From Geoanaerobacter sp964528055 (GTDB taxonomy: Bacteria; Desulfobacterota; Desulfuromonadia; Geobacterales; DSM-12255): a DNA stretch of 64,000 nt. The stretch covers positions 62,001-126,000 of the forward strand of contig CAZGQM010000008.1 of NCBI GenBank assembly GCA_964528055.1, in the 5' to 3' direction. Shown here piece after piece: positions 44,776 to 54,657 of the stretch. The translations under genes were made by a program, and so were the position numbers. Every line of letters starts with the position of its first letter. Position 1 is the first letter of the stretch. A model generated the notes under the pieces. The model had not been told where the DNA came from and searched no databases. It worked only from the letters and a program-made list of their open reading frames with translations.

Positions 44776-44805
44776 AGAAAAAAGGCAGGGCACGCAGCCC
44801 TGCCT
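44776..44805 (-). terminator. Terminator of the superoxide dismutase gene
   Basis: GGCAGGGC / GCCCTGCC is a perfect stem with a 5-base loop, followed on the minus strand by TTTTTTCTT. It lies 28 bases after the sod stop and separates it from the adaptor gene. Confidence 0.85.
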
Positions 44806-44832
44806 CACTATACAGCTGCGTCACGACACACT

Positions 44833-45411
44833 CTATTTGCATCGCGCCTCTACCGCTTTCCACTCCAGATTCGCGAAAAATGCCTGGATGTAGTCAGCTC
44901 GCTTTAGGCCATAGTCGAGCATAAAGGCATGCTCAAAGACATCCATTATAAGAAGAGGCTGACAACCAGCCGCATTGGCAACATCATGCTCATTGATCCA
45001 GAAGTTTATCAGCTGGCCATTGGCCGGATCCTGGTAAAGCGCAACCCATCCGATGCCGCGCATTGCCCCGGTAGCACGGAAGTCCTTCTCCCAGTTCTCC
45101 ACGCTTCCGAAACTCTCGGCCATCTTTGCAGCAACCTTGCTCCCCTTGTCCAGCGGCGCACTTCCTCCAAGGTTCTCGAAGTAGAGTTCATGGAGCCGCA
45201 TACCGTTAAATTCCCAGCCAAGCCGCCGCTTCAGCTCGGCATACTCCGGAGTGGCTGCCTTGTCGCCCTTCAGCAGCCCGTCCAGTGTCTCCAGAACCTT
45301 GTTGGTGTTGGTTACATACCCCTGGTAGAGTGTGAAGTGATTCTTCAGCAGCGTCTCACTAAAGCCGGCCATGCCGATTAGCTTGGAATAATCTTTTGCA
45401 GTATAGGTCAT
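44833..45411 (-). CDS. Superoxide dismutase, Fe/Mn family
   Basis: A 192-residue cytoplasmic enzyme that disproportionates superoxide. The start at 45411 (MTYTAKDYSK) has AGGGGGAT upstream; the 222-residue longer frame is not supported. Metal-ligand segments are NHFTLYQGYV near the N-terminus, the RLHELYF segment, and C-terminal DVFEHAFMLDYG in place of the common D-x-W-E-H-A-Y. The W-to-F change in that motif is a lineage variant rather than a defect. It is monocistronic. Confidence 0.88.
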   Translation of the reverse strand: MTYTAKDYSKLIGMAGFSETLLKNHFTLYQGYVTNTNKVLETLDGLLKGDKAATPEYAELKRRLGWEFNGMRLHELYFENLGGSAPLDKGSKVAAKMAESFGSVENWEKDFRATGAMRGIGWVALYQDPANGQLINFWINEHDVANAAGCQPLLIMDVFEHAFMLDYGLKRADYIQAFFANLEWKAVEARCK

Positions 45412-45497
45412 CTCTGATATCCCCCTTCGTAAATGTTTATTCTCCTGACATAGAATTAAACCACGGGAGCAAGGAAATGCAAGTCGTGCTGAAAGGA

Positions 45498-46268
45498 TCA
45501 ACAGAGCTGTCGAATGGAGGGATATGTTCCGCAGACCGGGCAGCCAGGGTTGCGCCTGACAGGGACTTCTCTAAATATGAGGCGGAGGGCATTAAAGGTA
45601 AGGAGGCGGTTATGAAGAGGGTTGCCCTGACCGATCAGAAACTTCACTGCCTCTGCAGCCTGGATGGTTCCGATAATCCCCGGCAGCACCCCCATGACCC
45701 CTGCCCGCGAACAGGCCGTGGCTGTCACTTCATCGGGATGTTCCGGGAAAATACAGCGGTAACAGGCACTCTCCCGCGGATTTACCGTCATGGTCTGACC
45801 GTCAAAGCGAAGGATTCCTCCATGTGAAAAGGGAGTACCGGTGAGGACACAGGCATCATTGATGAGAAATTTAGCAGTAAAGTTGTCGGTACAGTCAACC
45901 ACGAAATCATAACCGGCCATGAGATCGCAGATGTTATCTGCTTCAACCCTCAGCGGATAGGGATGAACCGTCAGCTCCGGGTTTAAGGCAACAAGCTTAT
46001 CCCTTGCCGACTCAACCTTAGGAGTATCAATGTCACGGGTCTGATGGAGAATCTGCCTCTGAAGGTTGGAGAGTTCCACAAGGTCATGGTCGGCTATCCC
46101 GATGGTCCCCACCCCGGCGGCAGCCAGATAGAACGCCACCGGCGAGCCAAGTCCGCCTGCTCCGATCAGCAGTACCCTGCCCGCCATAAGACGCTCCTGT
46201 CCTTTCTCCCCAACCTCCTCTAGCATGAGGTGCCGAGCGTAGCGTTCTTTCTGGTCAGGAGTAAGCAT
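45498..46268 (-). CDS. MoeB/ThiF-family adenylyltransferase
   Basis: A 256-residue E1-like enzyme. GAGGLGSP (about 37-44) begins the ATP-binding Rossmann fold; NLQRQILH and VDCTDNFTAKFLINDAC are family signatures. Two CxxC pairs, CYRC (about 171-174) and CPVC (about 242-245), bind zinc. Members adenylate the C-terminal glycine of a small sulfur carrier (MoaD or ThiS); which carrier cannot be told, as none is adjacent. It lies 74 bases after rpoH. Confidence 0.88.
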   Translation of the reverse strand: MLTPDQKERYARHLMLEEVGEKGQERLMAGRVLLIGAGGLGSPVAFYLAAAGVGTIGIADHDLVELSNLQRQILHQTRDIDTPKVESARDKLVALNPELTVHPYPLRVEADNICDLMAGYDFVVDCTDNFTAKFLINDACVLTGTPFSHGGILRFDGQTMTVNPRESACYRCIFPEHPDEVTATACSRAGVMGVLPGIIGTIQAAEAVKFLIGQGNPLHNRLLTFNALRLIFREVPVRRNPGCPVCGTYPSIRQLC

Positions 46269-46342
46269 GGTATGCCGAAGATACAGAAAAGGGGCTGCCT
46301 GCGCAACCCCCTGCGATAAATCAATTTCTCAAGTTGCTAAAA

Positions 46343-47200
46343 TCAGGTTCCCTGAACATGGGTCAGTAACGGTGTCAGTGCTGTCTTCAGCTTTTTCAGG
46401 GCCCCCTCTTCAATCTGCCGCACCCGCTCTCGGGAGATGGAAAAATGGGTGGCAATATCCTGCAAGGTGAGCGGATCGTCTGCCGTAACCCGCTGATCGA
46501 TAATGAATCGCTCCTTCTCGTTGAGTACGGCAAGCACCTGACCGACATGATGCTGCAGCAGTCGGCTCTCCTGAAGTTCTGCAAGGGCCTCCTCCTGGTT
46601 GCACCGCTCGTCTACCAGCCCCTCAAGAAAGGTTATGCCATCCTCACCGCCACCAATACTCGCATCCAGAGAGTAATCACCCCGCATTCGCTGACCCATC
46701 TCAATGATCTCGGACTCCCTCACATCAAGGGCCTCGGCGGCTGCCTTGGCATCATCGCTTCCGAACATGTTCCTGATGGCATTCTTTGCCTGGTTAAGCT
46801 TGAAGAAGAGCTTCTTCTGCGCCTGAGTGGTTCCGATCTTCAGCAGGCTCCATGTTGAGACAATATAATTCTGGATGTAGGCGCGAATCCACCATACTGC
46901 ATAGGAGATAAGTCGTATGCCGCGATATGGGTCGTATTTTTTCAGCGCCATCATCAGTCCGATATTCCCTTCCTGGATCAGATCCAGCATCTTCATCCCG
47001 TATGAACGGTACTCTGACGCGACCTTCACCACAAAGCGGAGGTTTGAGGTAATCAAGTGGTGCGCTGCCTCAATGTCCTTGTCCCGATGGACCCGTATCG
47101 CCAGATCGTACTCTTCTTCAGCGGTCAGCAGTGGAAACTTTCGTATCTCGGACAAGTACAGTGAAAGGCTGTCCGCTACAACCGGAAATGCCATAGTCAT
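46343..47200 (-). CDS. rpoH: Heat-shock sigma factor RpoH
   Basis: A 285-residue sigma-32. Start at 47200 (GGAGG seven bases upstream). Region 2 shows SNLRFVVKVASEYRSYGMKM and YAVWWIRAYIQNYI with the RpoH box QKKLFFKLNQAKN (about 130-142), and region 4.2 the helix-turn-helix LTLQDIATHFSISRERVRQI. A perfect CIRCE lies 31 bases before the start, so transcription should also be repressed by HrcA, coupling the two heat-shock circuits. Confidence 0.95.
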   Translation of the reverse strand: MTMAFPVVADSLSLYLSEIRKFPLLTAEEEYDLAIRVHRDKDIEAAHHLITSNLRFVVKVASEYRSYGMKMLDLIQEGNIGLMMALKKYDPYRGIRLISYAVWWIRAYIQNYIVSTWSLLKIGTTQAQKKLFFKLNQAKNAIRNMFGSDDAKAAAEALDVRESEIIEMGQRMRGDYSLDASIGGGEDGITFLEGLVDERCNQEEALAELQESRLLQHHVGQVLAVLNEKERFIIDQRVTADDPLTLQDIATHFSISRERVRQIEEGALKKLKTALTPLLTHVQGT

Positions 47201-47230
47201 TGTAGAACCTCCCATTATTGACACAACCTT

Positions 47231-47257
47231 TTAGCACTCTCCACAGGGGAGTGCTAA
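47231..47257. promoter_or_regulatory. CIRCE element (HrcA operator) before rpoH
   Basis: TTAGCACTC (47231-47239), nine bases, GAGTGCTAA (47249-47257): an exact match to the CIRCE consensus. It is the binding site of the heat-shock repressor HrcA. Confidence 0.95.
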
Positions 47258-47460
47258 AAATATAACATCTACTTATCACAATTTCAAGTGATCTGATTAC
47301 ATTCGTATTTTCACTGCGCACGAATGCTCACCAACTACTTGACATTTACTTGTAGTATGTTCAAGTTTAAGAGGATTTCTCGAAAGGTATTCATTGCGTA
47401 TCGACGCATTTGAACATATCATGCAGACTGTCAGTAATCGCGAGGACAGGAGACGGTATA

Positions 47461-47841
47461 ATGGAAAAGCGTAACTTCTCACGGATCACCTTCAACGTTG
47501 GAACGGTAATAACCTGGCAAGATAAAACGTTCAAGGGTGAAGTGAGAAACCTAAGCCTTCAGGGGATGTACGCAAACATAGTTGAACCGATTACCGAGGG
47601 GGATGAGGTAGATATAACCATCTACCTTACCGGCATCTCCCCCCAGATACCAATACACCTTAAAGGAGAGGTAATCAGAAGCACTGTTGAAGGGCTTGCC
47701 CTGAAATTCCACAAGATGAGCACTGACTCATTTATTCATCTGCGCAACATAATGGCACACAATACCGGCGACAGCGGCAAGGTAATGGATGAGTTGTTCA
47801 ACTATATCAAACTTAAAAAAAACCTTCAGGAAGAGACCTGA
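47461..47841 (+). CDS. PilZ-domain protein
   Basis: A 126-residue single PilZ domain from the ATG at 47461, with GGAG eight bases upstream (a longer frame from 47410 lacks a site). KRNFSRI at the N-terminus supplies the arginine motif and NLSLQGMY the (N/D)xSxxG motif, both intact, so c-di-GMP binding is likely. It precedes the AsmA-like gene by 107 bases and diverges from rpoH. Confidence 0.82.
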   Translation: MEKRNFSRITFNVGTVITWQDKTFKGEVRNLSLQGMYANIVEPITEGDEVDITIYLTGISPQIPIHLKGEVIRSTVEGLALKFHKMSTDSFIHLRNIMAHNTGDSGKVMDELFNYIKLKKNLQEET

Positions 47842-47948
47842 TCCACTTCACGTGCCGGTTCTGACATCCCAGGTATTAGCACCACCGGCAGCATAGCCGC
47901 CTATGAGGCCTCAGCAGCCTTTTCGTGATTATCAGCTGATCACCCCCT

Positions 47949-50900
47949 ATGAAGAGATCCCACATCATACTCATCGCCGGCATTGCAATCCTTGCAATGC
48001 TGCTAACCTTCGGTTCATCTGTAATCGATCGCCTGCTTCATCTCGACAACTATAAATCTGAGATACTTCTGCAGCTCCAGAAATCCCTGAACCGGAAGGT
48101 CCTGTACGAAAAAGGCGAATTCACCCTTTTGAAAGGCCCAGCGTTTTCATTTCATAAAGTCGTGGTCAAGGAAAAAGACGGTTCAACTGACTTTCTCAAC
48201 GCCGAACGTGTTGACCTCAGTCTGTCGATATGGCATCTCCTGAAGAAAAGCTTCGTCCTCACGGAAGTGGCCCTGAAGAAACCGACAATCTCTCTCATCC
48301 GCTACCAGGCAGGTGATTTCAACATCAGCGATATCCTTTCAGCCCGGGACACAGGGGGCTCTTTCAATGTGAAAGACGTATGGCTATCCCAGGCTACGGT
48401 ACATTTCACTGATCATGCGGCTGCCCCAGAAGGGCTCAAGGCAACTGTTTCAAATGCTGAGCTGACGCTCGATCACCTGACTCGCGGGAAAAAGACCACC
48501 TTCAAACTATCCGGCACCTTGCACGACCAAACAGGCAAAAGCTCCATCGCCTGTGGAGGCACAGCTCGCCTGCCTCTGCAGGGTCAATCATGGGCAAGCT
48601 CAGACATCAATGCAAAGGTACTCATAAAAGGGATACAGCCGGGCTACTACTGGCCTTACTTTGGGAAGTATCTCCCCTTTCAGAAGATCGGTGGCCGCTT
48701 CAACCTGAACGTCTCATTAAAGGGTAAACCGACATCCTTTACCTCCTCTGGAGAAATCAGCATCGCTGCTCTCCGCTTTGACTACCCGCAGGTATTTCAC
48801 AGCGTACTGACCCCGCAGAAGGTACAGATCAACTACGCCCTGGAGCGTACCCCCACCTCCGTCAACGTGAAATCGCTTTCCCTCGCCGTGGACGCACTCA
48901 AGATTAAGGGAAGCTGCAACATTCTGGATATCACCTCAAAAGACCCACGCATCCTGGCCAAGGCCACTACCTCCCCATTCCGGCTTGAGGAGTTCCGAGG
49001 CTACATTCCGTACGGAATCATTGTAAAGGATACTGCAGACTACATAGAACAGCACATAGTAGGCGGTACGTTCCGGCTTGACGAAGGTCACCTGGAAGGA
49101 CTTGTGAGCCAGATCGCCCATATGGGTGTCGGCGATAACTACAAGGTCCTTCATATCCGCGGCCGCGTAGAACGAGGCCTGGTAACATACGGACCCAAGG
49201 TCCCCACCTTCAACAGCATAAAGGGCCAACTGGAGATGGCTGGAAAGGATTTCATTCTCAGCGGCATGACCGCGAAATTCGGCAACTCTCCATTCTCGTT
49301 GAATGGACGGATTACTGAGCTGTACGATCCTTTACCACCATGCACGTACCCGTTCACCATGACCATGAAACCAACACAGGCTGAAGTATCCTGGCTGCTC
49401 GGCCAAAATTGGGGGAAGAAACTCAGCTTATCAGGTGTCTCCACCCTGAAAATGAGCGGGGCAGGCCCCAGCAGCAGTTACAATCTTGCGGGAGAATGGG
49501 ACCTGGCTCAGGCCGAATACAGTTATCCGGACCTGGTCAAAAAGCCTGCTGGCCGTTCAAACACTGCCGACTTCAAAGGGACCATAAACAGCAAAGAGAT
49601 GAAACTTACATCGCTTCACTATTCACTCGGCCCTATGGCTGTTTCACTTGCGGCAGAGTATCGATATTCCGGTAACTCGTGGCTGGGACTCGATATCCGT
49701 ACAAACCGTTTTGCGCTCCATGAAGTTGCGCCCATGCTCCCCATGGCCGAACGATACCAGATGGCCGGTACAATCCAGACGACACTCAAGGGGGAGGCAT
49801 CATCCGGCGTTCCAACTGACCTGAACTGGAAGGGGAGCGTATCCATGGCGGGCTGCTCCGTAAAACCTTCTGAGCAGATCAAACCTGTTACTGCTATCAC
49901 CGGTACCATCACTTTTGCAGGGACTACACTAGAAAGCTCTCAGATAAACGCCCGTCTCGGCAGTTCAGTCATCCAGGGGAAAGGAAGCGTAAAAGGTTTC
50001 AGCATCCCTTCCATGAAACTCACATTTTACTCTCCATTACTGGACCCCACTGACCTGGGGCTTAAGACTCCTCAGAAAGGGATGAAAATTTCTCGACTGG
50101 CCGGGACCGTCTCCATAAAGGAGAATTTGCTGCAGCTCGAAGGGGTCACCGGCCAGCTAAACAACACCATTCTTTCGCTCAAGGGGTCAGTGCAGGAGTT
50201 CCGCACCGCTCCGAAGATCGATATCTCCGTTTCCTCCCCTCACCTGGAGGTCGAGGACATCCTCTCCCTGACCTCCATCGAACGGGAGAAACCAGCTCAA
50301 TCTCAATCTTCCCCACCTGTCTTAAAGGCAACGCTGGCAGCCACAACGGGAAAGGTCCGCGACATCCCGTTCGAGCTCCTCAAGGGAGTGGTCATGTATG
50401 ACAACCGGATTCTCTATCTTCAACCGGTTGAAGCGCTACTGGCTGGAGGGAAACTCAATGGTACGGCACGTTTTGACCTTGGCGCAGAAGGCTTGGCTCG
50501 CCGCTTTCAAACCAGCTATAAACTTGAAAAGGTTTCTGCAGAGAACCTCGTCAAGGCACTTGGCATGAAAACACAGGAGGTCAAAGGAACCCTCTCCATC
50601 CAGGGCGAACTGACGGCCAAGGGGGTTACCATTCCGGATATCAAGCGGAGCGCACTTGGGTCGGCTAAGCTCCGGATAGAGGAAGGCTCATTGAGCCGCC
50701 TTGCAACGCTCTCCAAAATATTCTCAATTCTTAACCTCTCTCAGCTCCTCAAGTTCCAGCTTCCGGACATGGTTTCAGGAGGGATGCCTTTTAACGAGAT
50801 AACCGGGAACTTCTCCATTAAAGACGGAATTCTCTCAACTAACGATCTTTATATTGACAGTGACGCTATCAATATCTCAGCCGTTGGCTCCATGAACCTT

Positions 50901-51176
50901 TCAAGCGAAGAGATCGATGCAACTATCGGAGTTAAACCGCTACAGACTATCGACAAGGTAGTGAGCCGCATTCCTATAGTAGGCTGGATCCTCACCGGAA
51001 AGGATAAATCACTTGTCACCGCCTACTTCGAGGCTAAGGGAAATGTGGGTGACCCTGTGGTCAAGGCTATTCCTGTAAAGGGAATGACAAAAGGTGTGTT
51101 GAATATCTTTCGACGCATATTCGAGCTTCCGGCAAGGATGATTACAGACACCGGTGAAGTAATCATTGGTAAATGA
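47949..51176 (+). CDS. AsmA-family envelope protein
   Basis: A 1075-residue protein with one N-terminal membrane helix (about 5-27) and a very long beta-rich periplasmic part. It begins with the AsmA N-terminal pattern (SEILLQLQKSLNRKV, YEKGEFTLLKGPAFSFHKV) and ends with the AsmA-like C-terminal repeat region (LKIEEGSLSRLATLSKIFSI-type motif, DSDAINISAVGSMNL). Large AsmA/TamB relatives are thought to move phospholipids or help outer-membrane assembly. It overlaps a longer form of the NrfJ-like reading frame but not the chosen start. Confidence 0.8.
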   Translation: MKRSHIILIAGIAILAMLLTFGSSVIDRLLHLDNYKSEILLQLQKSLNRKVLYEKGEFTLLKGPAFSFHKVVVKEKDGSTDFLNAERVDLSLSIWHLLKKSFVLTEVALKKPTISLIRYQAGDFNISDILSARDTGGSFNVKDVWLSQATVHFTDHAAAPEGLKATVSNAELTLDHLTRGKKTTFKLSGTLHDQTGKSSIACGGTARLPLQGQSWASSDINAKVLIKGIQPGYYWPYFGKYLPFQKIGGRFNLNVSLKGKPTSFTSSGEISIAALRFDYPQVFHSVLTPQKVQINYALERTPTSVNVKSLSLAVDALKIKGSCNILDITSKDPRILAKATTSPFRLEEFRGYIPYGIIVKDTADYIEQHIVGGTFRLDEGHLEGLVSQIAHMGVGDNYKVLHIRGRVERGLVTYGPKVPTFNSIKGQLEMAGKDFILSGMTAKFGNSPFSLNGRITELYDPLPPCTYPFTMTMKPTQAEVSWLLGQNWGKKLSLSGVSTLKMSGAGPSSSYNLAGEWDLAQAEYSYPDLVKKPAGRSNTADFKGTINSKEMKLTSLHYSLGPMAVSLAAEYRYSGNSWLGLDIRTNRFALHEVAPMLPMAERYQMAGTIQTTLKGEASSGVPTDLNWKGSVSMAGCSVKPSEQIKPVTAITGTITFAGTTLESSQINARLGSSVIQGKGSVKGFSIPSMKLTFYSPLLDPTDLGLKTPQKGMKISRLAGTVSIKENLLQLEGVTGQLNNTILSLKGSVQEFRTAPKIDISVSSPHLEVEDILSLTSIEREKPAQSQSSPPVLKATLAATTGKVRDIPFELLKGVVMYDNRILYLQPVEALLAGGKLNGTARFDLGAEGLARRFQTSYKLEKVSAENLVKALGMKTQEVKGTLSIQGELTAKGVTIPDIKRSALGSAKLRIEEGSLSRLATLSKIFSILNLSQLLKFQLPDMVSGGMPFNEITGNFSIKDGILSTNDLYIDSDAINISAVGSMNLSSEEIDATIGVKPLQTIDKVVSRIPIVGWILTGKDKSLVTAYFEAKGNVGDPVVKAIPVKGMTKGVLNIFRRIFELPARMITDTGEVIIGK

Positions 51177-51265
51177 TTTTTTTATGTGATTTTTTTATTG
51201 TAGAAATCTCAGAATCTGTGATATTTTCACCAACGATCAATTATACCCCCACAGGAGGTTCTAAG

Positions 51266-51691
51266 GTGAAAAAGCAGATAGTAGTTGTTCTCGCAGTAGT
51301 TGCGTTGGCAGCATTCGGCTGCAACAAGAAGCAGGAAGCCCCAAAGGCTGAAGCACCGGCAGCTGCACCTGCTACCGGCACAACATCGGCACCGCAGATG
51401 CCGGCAGGCGGCGGTAACCCGCACGCAGGCATACAGAAGATTGAAATTCCTGCAGGCGCCGGCCACAAAGGCAAAGTTGTCGAAACAATGAATTCAGGTG
51501 GCTACACCTATGTTCAGATTGAAGAAAACGGGCAGAAGGTATGGGTAGCTGTCATGGAAACCAAAGTAAGCAAGGGTGATGTCGTAGAATTCCCAGATTC
51601 ACCGCCGATGATCAACTTTCAGAGCAAAACCCTCAACCGGACCTTCGACAAGATCATCTTCGCTCCCGGACTCCGTATAGCCGGTAAGTAA
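51266..51691 (+). CDS. NrfJ-like lipoprotein
   Basis: A 141-residue lipoprotein from the GTG at 51266 with GGAGG seven bases upstream. It has the lipobox AAFGC (Cys at about 19), an Ala/Pro linker and a C-terminal OB-like domain with GKVVETMNSGGYTYVQIEEN, KVSKGDVVEFPD and SKTLNRTFDKIIFA. These match the NrfJ family, first seen next to a cytochrome c nitrite reductase; no nrf genes are here. It follows the AsmA-like gene by 90 bases and ends at a strong terminator. Confidence 0.75.
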   Translation: MKKQIVVVLAVVALAAFGCNKKQEAPKAEAPAAAPATGTTSAPQMPAGGGNPHAGIQKIEIPAGAGHKGKVVETMNSGGYTYVQIEENGQKVWVAVMETKVSKGDVVEFPDSPPMINFQSKTLNRTFDKIIFAPGLRIAGK

Positions 51692-51705
51692 TCCTTTCCG
51701 ACATA

Positions 51706-51752
51706 CAGTAACAAAAAAGGCGAACCTCGATGGTTCGCCTTTTTTGTTACTG
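51706..51752. terminator. Long bidirectional terminator
   Basis: CAGTAACAAAAAAGGCGAACC and its exact complement on the other arm form a 21-bp stem with a 5-base loop, with A and T tracts inside the stem. It closes both the NrfJ-like gene and the convergent radical SAM gene. Confidence 0.9.
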
Positions 51753-51772
51753 TGTTAATAGACATCAGGATG

Positions 51773-53404
51773 CTAGCTACCGGACATAAGTACTTTTGCA
51801 CGCCTGAAAGCAGCCCGCGCCCCTTTTTCATCTCCTGCCATTCGGGCGATATCACCTAGAGCACTGAATCCGGGGGCATGAGACGGCACAATTTTGCAGA
51901 GCCTTTCGAAAGATTCCCTAGACATTTCAATTCGGCCGGTTTCGGCGTAAAGCTCCCCCAATGCCAACCATCCCCATGGGTTGTCTGGCTCACGACGCAC
52001 TATTTCACGGTAGTCACGCTCGGCGAGCCCAATCTCACCAATCTCCGCATAATATTCACCAGACATCAGGTTTGTCGCATGGCAGTAGCCCAGCAGCTCT
52101 TTTTGACGGATAAAATCCTTACGCGTAAACCTCCCACGCGATCCGGCTTTTTTCAGCTGAGTCAGCAATAGTTGCATCCCTTGATCGGCACCCCGGCCAT
52201 TCAATACCGGGAAAGCAGTACGTGATTCCCGCTCGAAGAGATCGGCGGGTATGCGTCCTTCCCGTACAGCATCCTCGAACAGAGCTGTGCCTGGATAATA
52301 AACAAGGGGTGACACATGCCCATCCGCAGGGCAGATCTCGGCCAAAAGCCGCCCTGTTGCTTCCAGATCGGCACCCTCATCGGCAAAGACCCCTGTTATA
52401 AGATAAACCGACAGATTAATCCCTGCCTGTCTCACCAGGTTTGCCGCATTCCGTATCTCCGACTTCGTTACACGCTTGCCGAGAGCTTTCAATACTCTTT
52501 CGGAACCCGACTCTATACCAAGCTGAATACATTCACATCCTGCGCGCTTCATCCATCCGAGCATCTCGATATCCACCGCATTTACTCTGGACTGACAGTT
52601 CCAGAGTATGAAAATCCGTTCAGCAAGTAGCAGGCGGCAGAGCTCGATAACACGTCGACGGTCAGCCGTGAAGGTGTCGTCACGTATGGAAAAATATATC
52701 AGCCCGAAACGTTCGCGCAGGTAACTGATCTCTTCAATGATAGATGCCGGTGATCGAAACCGAAGTTTTCTGCCCCAAAAACGGGGAGACGAGCAGAAGC
52801 GGCATGAAGCCGGGCACCCACGTGAGGTGATAATAAACTCCAACTGGCGGCGTGGATCGACTCCCAGCGGTTCATTCAAGTAACGAGCTGCCAAAGGGAG
52901 TGCATCAAGATTATCAATTGGTTTTCGTCCCTGCGCCAGAACAGCCTTGCCGTCCGATTTCCGAATCGCAACTCCGGCAATAGAATCCAGCCTGCCGCCT
53001 CCAGTCAAACAGTTGACCAGTTCAAGCATGGCTGTCTCCCCTTCTCCTGTAACCACAGCATCAACTTCCGGTGACGATTCGAGAATCTGACACCAGCGAT
53101 CTGTCGCATGTGGCCCCCCGAGAACCACACAACATGCCGGCAGCTGCATTTTTACCAGCCTGGCAATTTCCAGGGTTTCAGTGCGATTGTGGGTAAACAT
53201 GGAAAGGCCAACCACAGAAGGGAGGTCTGATTGCAGATGGCAAAGGATCTGATCCTGGTTCATCTGTGAGAGATTGGCTACGCGGCTGGTATATCCTGCC
53301 TTGCTCAATGATGCATTGATTGTAAGGAGCCCAACCGGGAGTAAAGAGGTAAACGGATCGCTGGCACCCTCAGGATGGGATTTATAGGCAAGCCAGATCA
53401 GCAT
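51773..53404 (-). CDS. B12-binding radical SAM protein with TPR tail
   Basis: A 543-residue protein. About 10-140 is a cobalamin-binding-like domain (VVGLSMFTHNRTETLEIA, VVLGGPHAT, VVTGEGE). About 190-390 is a radical SAM core with the CxxxCxxC cluster motif CPASCRFC and GCECIQLGIESGSERVL. About 450-540 contains TPR units (NPWGWLALGELYAETGRIEM). This is the general build of BchE-like methyltransferases/cyclases; the substrate is unknown. It is monocistronic, with a short frame of unknown type before it. Confidence 0.82.
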   Translation of the reverse strand: MLIWLAYKSHPEGASDPFTSLLPVGLLTINASLSKAGYTSRVANLSQMNQDQILCHLQSDLPSVVGLSMFTHNRTETLEIARLVKMQLPACCVVLGGPHATDRWCQILESSPEVDAVVTGEGETAMLELVNCLTGGGRLDSIAGVAIRKSDGKAVLAQGRKPIDNLDALPLAARYLNEPLGVDPRRQLEFIITSRGCPASCRFCSSPRFWGRKLRFRSPASIIEEISYLRERFGLIYFSIRDDTFTADRRRVIELCRLLLAERIFILWNCQSRVNAVDIEMLGWMKRAGCECIQLGIESGSERVLKALGKRVTKSEIRNAANLVRQAGINLSVYLITGVFADEGADLEATGRLLAEICPADGHVSPLVYYPGTALFEDAVREGRIPADLFERESRTAFPVLNGRGADQGMQLLLTQLKKAGSRGRFTRKDFIRQKELLGYCHATNLMSGEYYAEIGEIGLAERDYREIVRREPDNPWGWLALGELYAETGRIEMSRESFERLCKIVPSHAPGFSALGDIARMAGDEKGARAAFRRAKVLMSGS

Positions 53405-53460
53405 CCGCAGTTACTGGCCGAGAGAGTGAAGCATGTCGACAGTCGGTTCAATGAAAGCCT

Positions 53461-53496
53461 CAAAAAAAAACCGGCCTTGCGACCGGGTTTTTTACT
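53461..53496 (-). terminator. Terminator of the NlpC/P60 gene
   Basis: An imperfect stem of CCGG-based arms with an A-rich left flank and, on the minus strand, TTTTTTTTT following. It lies just after the peptidase gene. Confidence 0.6.
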
Positions 53497-53508
53497 TGAA
53501 TAGAACTG

Positions 53509-54552
53509 TCAGTTGTTGAGCGAGATCCCGTTTGCATCAAGGGTGTCATTCTTGATTTCATCATCCGGCGACTCTTCCTCAACCCCCAACAACAAGTCAT
53601 CGAAACTGAAATAGTCGGGGTTGATCTTGCCGATCCGTTTTGCCCCAAGAAACCGAGCACGATAGTAGTTGGAATTCAACTTAGAGATAACCACCCGTCT
53701 GTCGCGAGAGGAGGCATGGATCATCCTGTTGTCGCCGAGATAGATCCCTACATGGGAAGGGTAGTGCGCATAGGTTCGAAAGAACACCAGGTCACCTTTC
53801 TTCAGGTCACCAGGAGAGACCTCGTTTCCTATCTCGAACTGTTCCCTGGCACTACGGGGAAGAGCTACATCGAGTTCGCGGAAAACCTTCTGAACAAAAG
53901 CTGAACAGTCGAGGCCGTTGCGTGTGTTGCCTCCAAAACGGTAACGGGTGCCAAGAAAGCCGAATGCAGCGTTTTTAAGCTGCTTCACGTTGTCGCCCTT
54001 TGCCTCGCTCTTCTGCTTTTCCTCCAATGGTTTGCTCGGATCAGATTCGTTCAGATCGTTAAGACTCTGTTCATAGTCCTTTTCGCTGAAAAGATCCGGA
54101 TACCTGAGGGAGTAACGTTTTGCAACCTTTTCCTTTGGTCTCTCTTCGGAGGAGGAGTCGTCCGTAAGGGCAAGAACCTGTCCGACCTTGACCCTGTTCC
54201 CTTTCAGACTGTTAATACGCTTCAACTCTGCAACGGACACGCCCGTCTTCTTGGCAATCCTGGCAAGGGATTCGACCCGTTTTACCTTGTATACCGCCGG
54301 TCTGTCCTGTCCGGCTACATCGTCCGAAGGTCGTGCATTGCTGGGGGGGATTATAAGAATGGTACCTTTTTTGACCTGGGAGCTCACCAGGTTGTTTGCG
54401 CTCTTGAGATCTTCTACCGAAACTTTGTACTTGTGGGCAAGGGAATGGATGGTCTCGTTTCGCTTGACCTTGTGTGTTTTTGCAGCGTGGGAGATGGAAG
54501 GAATAACAGCAAGACATATGCAGAGCATTAAAGCCCTTATACAGTTCCGCAT
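53509..54552 (-). CDS. LysM - NlpC/P60 peptidoglycan endopeptidase
   Basis: A 347-residue exported protein: signal peptide (about 1-23, SHA-A), LysM domains at about 27-69 and 87-129, then an NlpC/P60 catalytic domain with C216 (NGLDCSAFV), H267 (SHVGIYLG) and H279 (RMIHASS), a complete Cys-His-His triad. It should cleave peptide bonds in peptidoglycan during growth or separation. The last 45 residues (acidic, after KINPDYFSFDD) are an unusual extension. Confidence 0.88.
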   Translation of the reverse strand: MRNCIRALMLCICLAVIPSISHAAKTHKVKRNETIHSLAHKYKVSVEDLKSANNLVSSQVKKGTILIIPPSNARPSDDVAGQDRPAVYKVKRVESLARIAKKTGVSVAELKRINSLKGNRVKVGQVLALTDDSSSEERPKEKVAKRYSLRYPDLFSEKDYEQSLNDLNESDPSKPLEEKQKSEAKGDNVKQLKNAAFGFLGTRYRFGGNTRNGLDCSAFVQKVFRELDVALPRSAREQFEIGNEVSPGDLKKGDLVFFRTYAHYPSHVGIYLGDNRMIHASSRDRRVVISKLNSNYYRARFLGAKRIGKINPDYFSFDDLLLGVEEESPDDEIKNDTLDANGISLNN

Positions 54553-54657
54553 GGATACTCCTTTACCAGATTAAACAAAGTTGTTTTATAATGATTTCAA
54601 AATCTTGGTCTTTATATAACATAAGCTGCCGATTGTCAACCTGCAATCGGTTGGCAA

